Counted from the first letter of the stretch, positions 11,306 through 22,245 are shown. The stretch: 64,000 nt of DNA from Bugulina stolonifera (GCA_935421135.1 OW285192.1:16159001-16223000), one strand, 5' to 3'. Notes: generated by a model from the sequence alone, not told the origin. Made by a program: numbers and translations.

Positions 11306-11623
11306 TGTTGAGGATGTGGATGATGACATTGGATAAATGTTTGGCAGATTTATTTCAGCAGTTTAATTCACCAGAATTTTCAGGAAGTAGAAAGGAACAG
11401 AGCTGTAGAAAAATTTAGTTTCGAATAAAACACATATACAGAGCTATAAACAAAAATACAGAGTTATCTGCTCATAGGCATAGTGAATGCAACTCCAAAG
11501 TATAGTAGTGTTTTGGTAAAACAAACATGGTAATACAACTCTTATGAATATGCACATGGTATGTTATCTGATATTCAGATTAGAGTCAGTCTCGAAGGCA
11601 TTGTGGTTTGCTATCTCTCAACA
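11306..11623 (-). repeat. 3' LTR of the copia element
   Basis: 318 bp, bounded by TGTTGAGG...CTCAACA as read on the plus strand, and preceded by the target duplication TACAC at 11301-11305. It differs from the other LTR at only about two positions that I can see. The stop codon of Gag-Pol lies in its first bases in the element's orientation. Confidence 0.95.
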
Positions 11624-14600
11624 CACCCCCTCAATCCACATGCCGAAGCGGGCGATGGCATCGGTATGTTGAACACGGGCTAGCGCCTTAGTCATACAGT
11701 CTGCGAGGTTCTCGTTACTGCGGACATACTGGTACTGAACACTCTGCTGCTCTCGCAGGAAGTGGTAGCGTACATCTATGTGTTTGGTGCGAGCGTGTGA
11801 GACAGTATCACCTTTGGTCAAAGCAATAGCTCCTTGATTGTCGGTGTAGAGTATACTGGTATCAGGTTGCGGGGTATTCATCTGGCTACAGAAAGATCGT
11901 AGGTAGATCATTTCTTTTACAGCTTCAGCCAGGGCCATATATTCAGCTTCGCAGGAAGAAAGGGCAACTGTTGGCTGCTTCCTGGTTTTCCAGCTTATGG
12001 GGGCTCCACCATTTCCTAGTGTAAATACATAGCCAGTGGTGGAACGTCTGTCATCAGTGTCTCCTCCCCAGTCAGCATCACAGTATCCAACTAGAACTCC
12101 ATCAGTTTGTTTGAATGTAAGAGCATGGGACTTGGTGCCTTTGAGGTATCTGAATACTCTCTTAGCTGCTGTGATGTGTTGAGGACCAGGGGTATCCAGA
12201 AATTGGGACAGTTTTGATACAATCCAGCTTATATCTGGCCGGGTTGCAGTTGACAGGTACATCAAGCTCCCGACAGCTTGTCGGTATGGATAGTTTTGTT
12301 CCTGAGCTTTCTGGTGTTCCTCTTCAGTTGCTTTTTGCAGGTTGGCTGACTTGTCTGCTGGGGTCTTAGGTGGATTACAGTCGGTAATGTTGAATTTCTT
12401 CAACAGTTCATCAGTGTATCTCTCTTGAGACATCTGGTAACTTCCATTGGGTAGTCGACTGAAATCGATCCCTAAGAACCATCGGAGATCACCTCTGTCA
12501 TCCATGTTGAACCTCTCCTGTAACTTCTTCTTCAGTTGGTTGATGGACTGCTCAGTTTTGGCGGCAATGAGGATGTCATCAACCCAGAAGAGAATATAGA
12601 TTGTCTCTCCTTTGTTTGTAGAGGTATAGACGCACGGGTCGTTCTGGTTAGCTTCATAGCCTTCAGATTTGAGAAAGTCGGTAAGTGTGACATGCCAGTT
12701 ACGTCCACTCTGTTTGAGACCATAGATGGATTTCTTGAGGTGACACGCTAGTGTAGTTCCTTCAACGGTTTGTTGGTATCCAGCAGGCTGCTCAAGGTAT
12801 ATATCTGTGTCTATTGGTGCATTCAGATATGCTCCCTTCACATCAAGCTGGTGTATCGTCAGGTCCTCATTGGTGGCGATCTGCAGTAGAGACCGTATTG
12901 ATGTGAACCTGGTAGTTGGTGAGTAGGTATCGAAGTAATCAACTCCGAAAACCTGTGAGTATCCTTTAGCAACGTATCGTGCTTGTACATAATAATCATT
13001 AAACTTCTTGTTTGGTTTGCGTTCTCTCTTAGATCTGCCTTCTGGTTTAGCCAAACCAGATTTGTCGGCTGTTTCAGTGTCTGTATCAGATTCAGTTGTG
13101 ACACTGTCAGTTTTAGCTGACTCGGGTTGTGACTCATCATGTATAGCGGGATGAGAAACAGGTGTAGGATCTGGCGGCGGACCACCATCACCCACAGGCT
13201 CAGAGCATCTAGCTTGGTCAGCTCTGGGCGGGAACCATTGGTCTTCCTGAAAATCATCGGTGAATTTGTCACTGTGGACAGTGACGTTTCTGGTAGAGAG
13301 AACTTGGTTTCTGCCTTGATTCAGTACATAGTAGCTGTTTTGACTTGAGGTATTCACACCTAGATAGTGGCCAGGTAAGCCTCGAGCATCGAGTTTGCGT
13401 TTGTGAACTTCATTGAAGTAGGTGCAGGTTGCTCCGAAGGTGTTTATCTTCCTCATGTCTGGTTTAGAACCTGTGAAGAGCTCATAGGCTGTCTTCTCTG
13501 TTCGCCTTTGGTAACTTCTGTTACGCAGGTATGATGCATGACGAACAGCATAACTCCACAGAAACTTTGGTAGTTGAGAATCTGTGAGTAGGCATCTGGA
13601 CATCTCGAGTAAACTTCTCCAGGAACGCTCGGCTTTACCATTCTGGTAAGCTGAGTGTGGGGCAGTAGTTGTGAACTTTATTCTGTTCTCCAACAGTACA
13701 TCTTGGAACTTTTGTCCTGTGAACTCCCCTCCGTTGTCAGCATGGATCTCCAAGACTTGACCGATTGGTGCTACATCACTTAGAAATCTCTTCAGCGCTG
13801 TATGCGACTCACTCTTGGCTCGGAGGAAGTAGACAAATATCATGCTGCTGTATTCATCTACAAAGTTAATGATGTAATTGTGTCCCTCTCTACTTGTAGG
13901 TGTGATAGGACCGGCGACATCAGTGTGTATGCGTTCGAGTGGTTTTTTAGCATGGATTGGGGGTTCATCTTTGGATTTGGGCTGCACTGTCATCTTATTC
14001 TCAGTGCAGGTGGTGCATGTTCCTGGATTAGACTTGTCTTTTATGTCCATCCCCTTTGTGACACCTGGCAAGTTCTTTATGTCAGGGTAGTTCATGTGTC
14101 CCAGATCCTTATGCCACTGCTCTAGTGTCTTGGCGGTGCAAGCTGAGTCAGACTGTGTTTGGAGAAAGTAGAGTTGACCTTCTTTTACAATATTAAAGTC
14201 TGTGCTGCCTGCTTTGAGTGTGTTGCTGTCCTTTGAGAATGTTACTTGAGCTCCCGATTCTACAGCTGATCTCACTGAGAATAGGTTTGTAGGAAAACTT
14301 GGTGCAAGCAGGGAATTCTTCAGAGTTATCTCCCTTGTTTGCCCATCAGCGTCAAGTATGTGGAAAACAGCATCTCCTTTTGCTTTCACTAGATCATTAC
14401 TCCTGGTGCCATCAGCTAGCTCTAGGGAATGTTCTTTTGGGTTGAACTTTTGATCATAGGCAGTGAAACGCTCTGGACGATTGACAATGTGTGAGGTTGC
14501 TCCACAGTCTACCAGAAGTTTATCATTCAGTGTTAGTTTGGGACCGGACACATTCCCAGCATGGGTGTTTATATAGAAAGAGAATGAGCTCAAATTAGCA

Positions 14601-15433
14601 GTATTCTGTTTGTGTTTATTCTGCGTATCAGCTTTCTTTCTCTTCTTAGCTCGACATACCGCCTCTACATGCCAGCCTTTGTGACAATAGCTGCATGTAA
14701 GAGTGGCTTTGATTGGACATTCTCGGTAGGTATGGCCATATTTTGCACAAGCTGTACATTGAGTCTTGTTTGGCTTTGACTGTGGTTGTGATTGGGCAGA
14801 CATAGCAGTTGACATCTCTCTCTGACTCCTCATAGCCTCTGTACTAGCGTAGTTGTGAAGCAAAGACTTGAATTCTGCCAATGTTTTGACTCTGTCTAAT
14901 TGAGTGTGTACCACTACAAATGGCTTGAAAGACTCTGGTAGGCCTTTGAGAAGCATGGCTATAATGAGATTGTCTGTAATCTGCTCACCTGCAGTTCTCA
15001 GTCCAGTGGCAGCTCTCTCACCTCTAATCATATAATCTGTTACGTCTTCATGTTCCACCATATGAATTGTGGTGAGTTCCTCATAGAGAGTGAGGACTCT
15101 TGGCTTTTCTGTGCTTGCAAAATGCTGCCTCAGTATCTTTAATGCCTTTCTGCCATCATCTGCAGCATCATTAAGAATCAGCAGTAGTGACTTTTCATCA
15201 AGAACTTGGACCAGTTCTGCATAAGCCATTCGGTTTTGCTCTGCAAAACCTGCGTCATCTTCACCACTTTCAGGCTTTGGGAGTATGGCCTTGTGTACCT
15301 TTTTGTCTTGTGTATAAAGGTAGTTTAAGAACCTTGTTTCCCAGATGGTGTAATTAGTTGGATTCCCATCGTAGTAGAGCCTGTTTCTGTGGCCACTGGG
15401 CCCATAACCTGTTGAGGATGTGGATGATGACAT
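11618..15433 (-). CDS. Copia Gag-Pol polyprotein, 1271 residues, internally shortened
   Basis: One frame with no frameshift. Order: copia Gag; two zinc knuckles (CTACAKYGHTYREC and CSYCHKGWHVEAVC, about residues 225-260); protease with DCGATSH in place of the usual DSGA/DTGA; GAG-pre-integrase with the HHCC pattern (HKDLGH...CTTC); integrase with D, D, E in HTDVAGP, HADNGGEF and NGKAER; reverse transcriptase with WVDDIL; RNase H with CDADWGG and SSCEAEYMAL. The linker runs straight from KKFNDYYV into QARYVAKGYSQ, so the usual 60-80 residues that open the copia RT fingers are absent. The ATG at 15433 lies inside the 5' LTR, translation crosses the primer-binding site, and the stop lies in the 3' LTR. 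Confidence 0.95.
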   Translation of the reverse strand: MSSSTSSTGYGPSGHRNRLYYDGNPTNYTIWETRFLNYLYTQDKKVHKAILPKPESGEDDAGFAEQNRMAYAELVQVLDEKSLLLILNDAADDGRKALKILRQHFASTEKPRVLTLYEELTTIHMVEHEDVTDYMIRGERAATGLRTAGEQITDNLIIAMLLKGLPESFKPFVVVHTQLDRVKTLAEFKSLLHNYASTEAMRSQREMSTAMSAQSQPQSKPNKTQCTACAKYGHTYRECPIKATLTCSYCHKGWHVEAVCRAKKRKKADTQNKHKQNTANLSSFSFYINTHAGNVSGPKLTLNDKLLVDCGATSHIVNRPERFTAYDQKFNPKEHSLELADGTRSNDLVKAKGDAVFHILDADGQTREITLKNSLLAPSFPTNLFSVRSAVESGAQVTFSKDSNTLKAGSTDFNIVKEGQLYFLQTQSDSACTAKTLEQWHKDLGHMNYPDIKNLPGVTKGMDIKDKSNPGTCTTCTENKMTVQPKSKDEPPIHAKKPLERIHTDVAGPITPTSREGHNYIINFVDEYSSMIFVYFLRAKSESHTALKRFLSDVAPIGQVLEIHADNGGEFTGQKFQDVLLENRIKFTTTAPHSAYQNGKAERSWRSLLEMSRCLLTDSQLPKFLWSYAVRHASYLRNRSYQRRTEKTAYELFTGSKPDMRKINTFGATCTYFNEVHKRKLDARGLPGHYLGVNTSSQNSYYVLNQGRNQVLSTRNVTVHSDKFTDDFQEDQWFPPRADQARCSEPVGDGGPPPDPTPVSHPAIHDESQPESAKTDSVTTESDTDTETADKSGLAKPEGRSKRERKPNKKFNDYYVQARYVAKGYSQVFGVDYFDTYSPTTRFTSIRSLLQIATNEDLTIHQLDVKGAYLNAPIDTDIYLEQPAGYQQTVEGTTLACHLKKSIYGLKQSGRNWHVTLTDFLKSEGYEANQNDPCVYTSTNKGETIYILFWVDDILIAAKTEQSINQLKKKLQERFNMDDRGDLRWFLGIDFSRLPNGSYQMSQERYTDELLKKFNITDCNPPKTPADKSANLQKATEEEHQKAQEQNYPYRQAVGSLMYLSTATRPDISWIVSKLSQFLDTPGPQHITAAKRVFRYLKGTKSHALTFKQTDGVLVGYCDADWGGDTDDRRSTTGYVFTLGNGGAPISWKTRKQPTVALSSCEAEYMALAEAVKEMIYLRSFCSQMNTPQPDTSILYTDNQGAIALTKGDTVSHARTKHIDVRYHFLREQQSVQYQYVRSNENLADCMTKALARVQHTDAIARFGMWIEGVC

Positions 15434-15727
15434 TGGATAAATGTTTGGCAGATTTATTTCAGCAGTTTAATTCACCAGAATTTTCAGGAAGTAGAAAGGA
15501 ACAGAGCTGTAGAAAAATTTAGTTTCGAATGAAACACATATACAGAGCTATAAACAAAAATACAGAGTTATCTGCTCATAGGCATAGTGAATGCAACTCC
15601 AAAGTATAGTAGTGTTTTGGTAAAACAAACATGGTAATACAACTCTTATGAATATGCACATGGTATGTTATCTGATATTCAGATTAGAGTCAGTCTCTAA
15701 GGCATTGTGGTTTGCTATCTCTCAACA
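15410..15727 (-). repeat. 5' LTR of the copia element
   Basis: 318 bp, same ends as the other LTR, followed by TACAC at 15728-15732. It contains the Gag-Pol start codon, with the first eight codons inside the LTR. Confidence 0.95.
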
Positions 15728-15732
15728 TACAC

Positions 15733-16411
15733 AACGTATAACATATCTATTAATTTTTATAAGCTCTAAGATGGGAACAGACAGATGGGAACTAAGGCTG
15801 CATGACTGTATGATACTAAACCATTTAGGATAAACTTATTATTATAGGCATATACTGTAACAGGTGGCAGGTACATAGTATTAGACTGTGTAATGAGCAG
15901 ACAATTACATTGTACATTTATCACGAGTTGATTCATGAGACTTTGATATATCATTTAGTATTTTAGGTTTGCAAGTACATGTACAATGTACAGATCTTTA
16001 AAACAAAATCAACAGCTATACTGTATTTCAAGACTGATCTGCATGTGAAGGATTTCTGTGCCTAAACTTTAGTTTATCTATTTGGCTTCTCCTAGTCAAA
16101 ATATTTAAAAGTTTCTAGTTTAGTAACTGTGAGTGCCATGCAGATGCACCAAATAGTGTCAGAGGGATTGATTAATCTTCTGCAACTGAAGCATCAGAGA
16201 GATATTTCAAAATGGCCACTGAGATTCGACCAGTGTACTCCTGGCCTTTCACTCATTGTTTTAGCTTCATCTCCGATGTAAAATTGTGTGGTGTCGTAGT
16301 ACAGACTTGACAGACGTGACATATTCCAAAAGCAAGAAGGTCCTCATCTCTTAAAGTACTTTTCAAATCCATACACTTTACCGTGCTTGGAAATACAATT
16401 AGATATTATAT
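15733..16411. other. Intergenic, nothing recognised
   Basis: AT-rich sequence between the copia element and a possible solo LTR. I see no supported exon or repeat. Confidence 0.5.
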
Positions 16412-17064
16412 TGTAATGGTTTCTGTGATTTGGTGCGGTCGTCCTTGGACGACTATCGACCCAGAAATGAAGTGGTAATAGGACTTCGCATTACATGAAA
16501 GATCGAGCGGTCTCAGTAGCCCAAATACTACCAAAGACGACCCATCTGATCTCAAGTCCGACCTTCAGACTATACAAGGAAAGAGAGTAGTTCGACCTAG
16601 TAGGCGGTTCGCAAAGCGAATGACCTAGTAAAAGGAAGAGAAAGTCTCTGTATCAAGTATAGATGTGTCTTTATTGAAAGCCAAGTGTAGACTGAGACAA
16701 TGAACAGTAAAACAGTGCCCTTTATATAGTATAAGGACTTCCGGCCAACGTGACGTCGGGAAAAGACGACGTGTGGTCGTCCGGAAGTTGCGCAACAAGA
16801 TGGCCGCCGGAAGCCCGACGGCCGACCCAAAATAGGTCGGGTTCTACAAAAGTTGCTTATAATGGTCCAATTCATGTACAAAATGAATATCAATGGATTC
16901 TGAGAGGTCGGGCCTCTGTACATGGGTATAAAAGGCATTAAAAGACTTAGATATAATCATATAATCATATACAACAATATAAGAGTAAAGTACAAGCAGA
17001 TATATACATGTATGCACACAATAATGAGTGTCAGATGTAAGATACGACTTGGCGTACCATCACA
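16412..17064 (-). mobile_element. Possible solo LTR
   Basis: A 653-bp segment starts TGTAATGGT and ends ACCATCACA, an imperfect terminal inversion of LTR type, and is flanked by ATAT on both sides. The interior is GC-richer than its surroundings (for example 16740-16840). On the minus strand it has a CAATAAAGAC polyadenylation-type signal near 16670. No internal coding region is present. A 4-bp duplication is weak evidence, so this is tentative. Confidence 0.35.
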
Positions 17065-17356
17065 ATATTATAATACCTACATGCATTGTAGGAAATAAGA
17101 ATGTAATTTATAGGTGGATGAACTTATTTCAGAATAAGGAATAAGTATGATGATGTCATAATAACACTCAGATGACAGAATTAAATTAATTTTAGATTTT
17201 GCCATTCATATTAATCGTTATATTATAAAGTTAATTAAAGCATAGCGTTTTGTTTATAGTGTATCTACTCATTCACAGATATCAGTATCCATAGTGTCTT
17301 TACTTTTAAACTGGCATATAAAGATATTTGCAGCAATATTCCACTCATTGCATAAA
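17065..17356. other. Upstream region of the lectin/PAN gene
   Basis: AT-rich, no repeat or exon recognised. It should contain the promoter of the gene starting at 17357, but no core element stands out. Confidence 0.4.
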
Positions 17357-18816
17357 ATGACTTCTAATGCTCTGGTTTTCTTAATTTTATCCAGTTTAGT
17401 TGGAACTGTTTTGCCATCAACAGTTGGCACGGGCAAGCTTAGGTGTTGCCCTGAGTCTTGGGAGCACTTTGCAGGCAAATGTTACAAAGTTTACAAAAGA
17501 GCCAGCTGGTTTAATGCTGTTAGAACTTGCAACAATGCAAATACTGTCATAGCTTCAGTGAGATCAGAAGAGGAAAAGGGATTTCTTCTACACATGATGA
17601 GGGATAGCTGTTGTAAGTTTTGAAAAGTCTTTGCTTTACTTTTACTTGTTAGTACCTGCAGTCATAATCTGTGCTAAAATAACTTCAAAAAGAATAACAT
17701 GAGTTTTGTGTTGAAACTACGATGACAGAAGCAGTAGTAGTATCTTGCAACAATTTGAAGCGTTTCATAGGATGTAAATATTTAAAACCAACAGTTTAAG
17801 AGGAATCATGCTGATGTAGTAAAACTACTCATTTATGTTTGCTTTTGTATTTTTACAGCGTGTAAAAGTATGCACATTGGGCTGGTGTGTGAGGGTGGAG
17901 ATCACTACTGGATGGATGATGGTAGCCCTTCAAAGGATTCCTTCCATCCACCTATTAATAATGAAAAGGAAGCTTATGGTGATTATATGAAATGTGCTGA
18001 CTTCACTTGGAAGTTTAAAGCGAATGGAAAAATGAATTTTCACCATCACAATAAAAGTTTTCCTTTCGTTTGCCAGAAGGTGGAGTCATGTGTTCTGAAT
18101 TCTGACGATACAGGTACTAAACTGAGCAGCTAGTGAGGTGCCACTGCAGCCACCCTGCTAACATCAGATCCCCATTATTATGAAAGATACTTAGTCTTAG
18201 TGATAGTGATAGGTCGTAGCACTGTGTTAAGATTAATGTAGCATTGGAAAAATATTAATATTACCGTTTTGTACAGCACAGCAAGTAGAACAATATTTCA
18301 TAAGATATTTAACTATTTATAATTTTAATTTAATGAATATACATAAGTAGATTAATCATTATTTCGGTTGTATGGTTAGCTCTTTAGAGTGCCCCAATAT
18401 TTCTTGTTTGGGGCAGCAATAAGTTGGCAAGTATGTATAATGTCTGTTAAATATTTTCACCAGATAAACCATTTGATATTTTAGTCGTTATCAGTACAAC
18501 CACATCTGCACGACCATCTACAGCTGAAACCTTTCTGGTTGGAACCACTGGCAGAGATCTGGTTAGCTGTCCCCAGGAAGCTGGACACTACAGGTTTATC
18601 AGACTAGAGAAATGTGTCGGCCTGAATACCTACCAGGAAATTCCATCGGATCCAGTTAGTCGAACAGAAGTTGAGACATGTGGTTACGTTTGTGCAAAAC
18701 AGAAACACTGTTACGGTTTTGTCATTTCTAGGAGCAATGTATGCTCCTTATTTGACTCTAAGATAAAGGAAGATGTAGCAGATCATGGAAGTAAATGTTA
18801 TACTAAGCTAGGTTAA
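17357..18816 (+). CDS. Secreted C-type-lectin-like protein with C-terminal PAN/apple-like domain
   Basis: Three exons with matching phases: 17357..17612, 17859..18113 and 18464..18816, giving about 287 residues. A signal peptide (MTSNALVFLILSSLVG) is followed by a C-type-lectin-like domain (CCPESWEHFAGKCYKVY, then WFNAVRTCN, then WMDDGSP, ending FPFVCQK). The usual WND motif is missing and the EPN/QPD loop is not visible, so calcium-dependent sugar binding is doubtful. The last exon encodes seven cysteines in an apple/PAN-like pattern (ETCGYVCAKQKHCYGF, then VCSLFD). The protein is probably extracellular, for adhesion or recognition. Downstream, a second copy of the last exon lies in the same frame. 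Confidence 0.8.
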
Positions 18817-19657
18817 TAGCGAATTCAACTGTTTATCTGTTGAGCTACTTTTTAGTTTAACATAAACATCACTGAGTGTATGCAGTTATACAGTTAGTAA
18901 TGCACTATGTCTCATGGAGATGGAATAAAGGTGAGACATACTTTGACAAAATTGCTAGGGTAGGATTGACCAGGTTTGTGTTGGGGCGGGTTTGTGTTGG
19001 GGCATTGGTTTGACAGTGTTATGGTAAGGTTATGGAAAGGTTATGTGTAACATACTAAATGCATTGAACGTATAAGCTGTAGACCTCATTGGAATTGTTG
19101 TTGATTTATTATTAATAAACAATGTTGCAAATTTATGAAACAGCTTATAACCTTTATACTACTATTTACTATTTGCAAGTATTTTTCAAGTCTCCAGATT
19201 TAGGTAAGGTACTCCAGATTTTGAACCACTGCTCCAACCGCTATTTGCTCTAAACTTTCACTAAATTTCCAGCTTCTAACAACAAGTTCAGTCAGTGTTG
19301 AACTAATAACAGAGTTGTCATGCCATGTCTTATAATTATCTTCTCTTACATTACATGTAAATTCACCTAATTGCATAGCATACATGTAGCTACTAGAGAG
19401 CTTTAGCTCAGCTTGTTTCTTGGATTCATTATTTATACACCTAGTCTATATCAGTCTTGTTTCAACCACAAGTGAGTAGCATCATAAATATTATATTTAC
19501 TACTGATAACTAACAGTATATCTTATACAATCTACATCATCAGCCGCGCAATGGCTGCCAGCTCAAGACAATATGACCGTATGGTCTACTAAGTTTAATT
19601 CCCAATGGGCAAAACAATGGTGTTTCACAACACCAGGAACTAAGAAACTCAGAACAC
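18817..19657. other. Between the two terminal exons, nothing recognised
   Basis: AT-rich sequence downstream of the first PAN exon. No supported coding exon or repeat family seen. Confidence 0.4.
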
Positions 19658-20180
19658 TGCATGTACAGTACATATACATGTACATATACAGTACATATAC
19701 ATGTACATATACAGTACATATACATGTACATATACAGTACATATACATGTACATATACAGTACATATACATGTACATATACAGTACATATACATGTACAT
19801 ATACAGTACATATACATGTACATATACAGTACATATACATGTACATATACAGTACATATACATGTACATATACAGTACATATACATGTACATATACAGTA
19901 CATATACATGTACATATACAGTACATATACATGTACATATACAGTACATATACATGTACATATACAGTACATATACATGTACATATACAGTACATATACA
20001 TGTGCATATACAGTACATATACATGTGCATATACAGTACATATACATGTACATATACAGTACATATACATGTACATGTACAGTACATATACATGTACATA
20101 TACAGTACATATACATGTACATGTACATATACAGTACGTATACATGTAGCCTACATATACAGTACATATACATGTACATT
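19658..20180. repeat. 23-bp tandem array
   Basis: About 22 copies of ACATATACATGTACATATACAGT or a one-base variant. The unit contains the palindrome ATGTACAT. The long frames on both strands arise because 23 is not a multiple of three and the unit lacks stops in several frames. It lies between the two alternative last exons of the lectin/PAN gene. Confidence 0.97.
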
Positions 20181-20299
20181 GTAGTGCAAGTGGAATATTT
20201 CATTGGCTCATGAATTAGCATGTTAGACAACACATTTCAATAACTACTGTAAGCGTATCTCTTCAGCATGAAGCAACTGCTCAATATGCTGCCTATTAC

Positions 20300-20929
20300 T
20301 AAGAAAGATGCTCATTACCAGTGATAGAGCTAGGTCGTAGGACTGTGTTAAGCTTGTTATAGTATTGGATACATGAATGATGTTTCACTTTGTACATGTA
20401 CTGCATAACTGCCAGTGGAACAATAATTTTATAATGTACACTGTACACTTACTGAATATGATGCTAATTCAATTAAGTATACATAAAAAGATTAAACGTT
20501 ATTTTGGCTGTATAGTTAGCTCTTCAGAGTGCCCCAATATTTCTTGTTTGGAGCAGTAATAAGTTGGCAAGTACTCACATGCATAATGTCTGTCAAAAAC
20601 TTGTACCAGATAAACCATTTGATATTTTAGTCAGTACCAGTACAACCACATCTGCACGACGCTCTACAGTCCGAACCTTTCTGGTTGCATCCACTGGCAG
20701 AGATCTGATTAGCTGTCCCCAGGACGCTGGGCACTACAAGTTTACCAGACTAGAGAAATATGGAGGCCTGAACACCTACCAGAAAATTCCATCAGATCCA
20801 GTTAGGCGAACAGAAGTTGAGACATGTGGCTACATTTATATAAAACAGAAGCACTGCTATGGTTTTTTTATTTCTAAAAGCAACTTATGCTCCTTATTTG
20901 ACTCTGATATAGATGTACAATGTACGTAG
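20300..20929 (+). CDS. Duplicated PAN/apple exon, alternative last exon or decaying copy
   Basis: A second copy of the last exon (20610..20929), with its upstream intron also duplicated from about 20300 (compare about 18180). The acceptor is kept (TACCAG) and entry phase is identical, so exon 2 of the gene could splice to it and produce an intact alternative C terminus of 106 codons. Relative to the first copy it has lost two cysteines, both to tyrosine (EKC to EKY, and YVC to YIY), while the other core cysteines remain. The C terminus is about 11 residues shorter. Both changes fit removal of one disulfide pair rather than random decay. Confidence 0.6.
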
Positions 20930-21531
20930 GAAATCATGAAAGTAGTACACGTTATGTTAGATCATGTTAATAGTGTTAATAGAGTAACTATTATATGGTG
21001 TCCTGTGGCATAAATGTAGAAACATATTTTTAGATATGAAGATTAGACTTTGTTCTTACTAGATGATATGCACTTGTCCGTTATAATAGGCAGTACATTA
21101 TATAAAATGTTATATACTTTTATAAATTTGTGTTCATGGAGACTCATAAGCTATTGAACATAATTAGAAATTGTCCGCTCTCAATTTATGTTCCTCTTGC
21201 TCAAATTGGAAAGAGAAAGATGAGGGCCTATGTTTGTTATGCTATTTGTGGTACTATACTTAGCACACTACCTTTATGTAATATACCGTGCATGGATTTT
21301 TCCCAATAGTCACTCCTTGTGACACTATTATATAAAAAAGAATTCATAAAATGCTAAGAGGTAAAATAAGCAAGAAAGATTATTGATATTTCATGTCACT
21401 TTTACATTAGTATATCAACACAATAAAACTGGATACTGCACAAAAGGTCATAGCCAGGTGATTCAACATAATAATGGTGATAGAGTATTCATTGGAATCA
21501 TTGTTGTAAATCTAGGGAACCCAGGATTGAG
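20930..21531. other. Intergenic with one small dispersed element
   Basis: At about 21143-21230 lies CTCATAAGCTATTGAAC...GAAATTGTCCGCTCTCAAT, a member of a short repeat family also seen near 37540 and 46670. Nothing else was recognised. Confidence 0.5.
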
Positions 21532-22245
21532 TGTAACTTCAGTAAATTGAATAGAGCTTCACAATGTACACTGTAGACTAAGGTCCACTAAATGAGAATT
21601 AATAGTAGTGAATTGGTGCTGTAAGTTTGAAACACAGTCTAGGCTTTATTTAATCCTCAACAAATTTTCAAGGAGGCTATAATGTCCAAAATATTGTTGG
21701 AAGGGGGGTGTCCAGTGATGGTGTTTGGACCACAGTCTACAACTGCCCTGTAGTGCCAATTTTGGCACTAAAAATACACAACTATGAGAAATTAATGAAA
21801 TGAAGCTGTAGACTAAGTTTATAATGACAAAAATAACATTCAGTTTTGGTCCTGTAAGTTTGAAACACAGTCTAGGCTTTATTTAATCCTTAACAAATTT
21901 TTAAGGTGGCTATGATGTCCAAAATATTGGTTGGAAGGGGGGTGTCCAATAATTATATTTGGATCACAGTCTACAATTGCCCTCAGAAACATGATTTTGA
22001 CATTAAAAATTAATAGTAAAATCTTATTTCTGAGGGCAGTTGTAGACTGTGATCCAATGACACCCCTTGGACACCCCCCTCCCAACCAATATTTTGGACA
22101 TCATAGCCTCCTTGAAAGTTTGTTGAGGATTAAATAAAGCCTAGACTGTGATTCAAGCTTACAGCACTATTTACAACACTATTAACTTGTATTTAGTGGA
22201 CCTTAGTCTACATTGTGAGACTTTATTTAATTTACTGCAATTACA
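21532..22245. mobile_element. Foldback/MITE-like element with about 215-bp inverted arms
   Basis: The left end, TGTAACTTCAGTAAATTGAA, and the right end, reverse-complemented TGTAATTGCAGTAAATTAAA, match, and the similarity continues through GTCTAGGCTTTATTTAATCC and GGGGGGTGTCC. The left arm is partly duplicated: a second copy begins near 21846. An inner hairpin runs from about 21850 to 22165. No transposase is encoded. Short frames over it are chance. The element is non-autonomous. Confidence 0.75.

Larger units (their letters stand above)
11306..15727 (-). mobile_element. Ty1/copia LTR retrotransposon, recent insertion
   Basis: Two 318-bp LTRs flank a single Gag-Pol frame, and TACAC is duplicated at 11301-11305 and 15728-15732. 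The primer-binding site at 15396-15409 (GGTTATGGGCCCAG on the minus strand) matches the anticodon arm of initiator methionine tRNA, as in the half-tRNA priming known for Drosophila copia. The near-identical LTRs mean insertion was recent. The polyprotein appears to lack the N-terminal part of reverse transcriptase, so this copy may not move on its own. Confidence 0.95.

Noticed and set aside
13802..14125. Plus-strand frames inside the copia element
   Set aside because: Shadows of the Gag-Pol frame.
19540..20233. Long Tyr/Cys/Thr frames on both strands
   Set aside because: Translation of the 23-bp tandem array.
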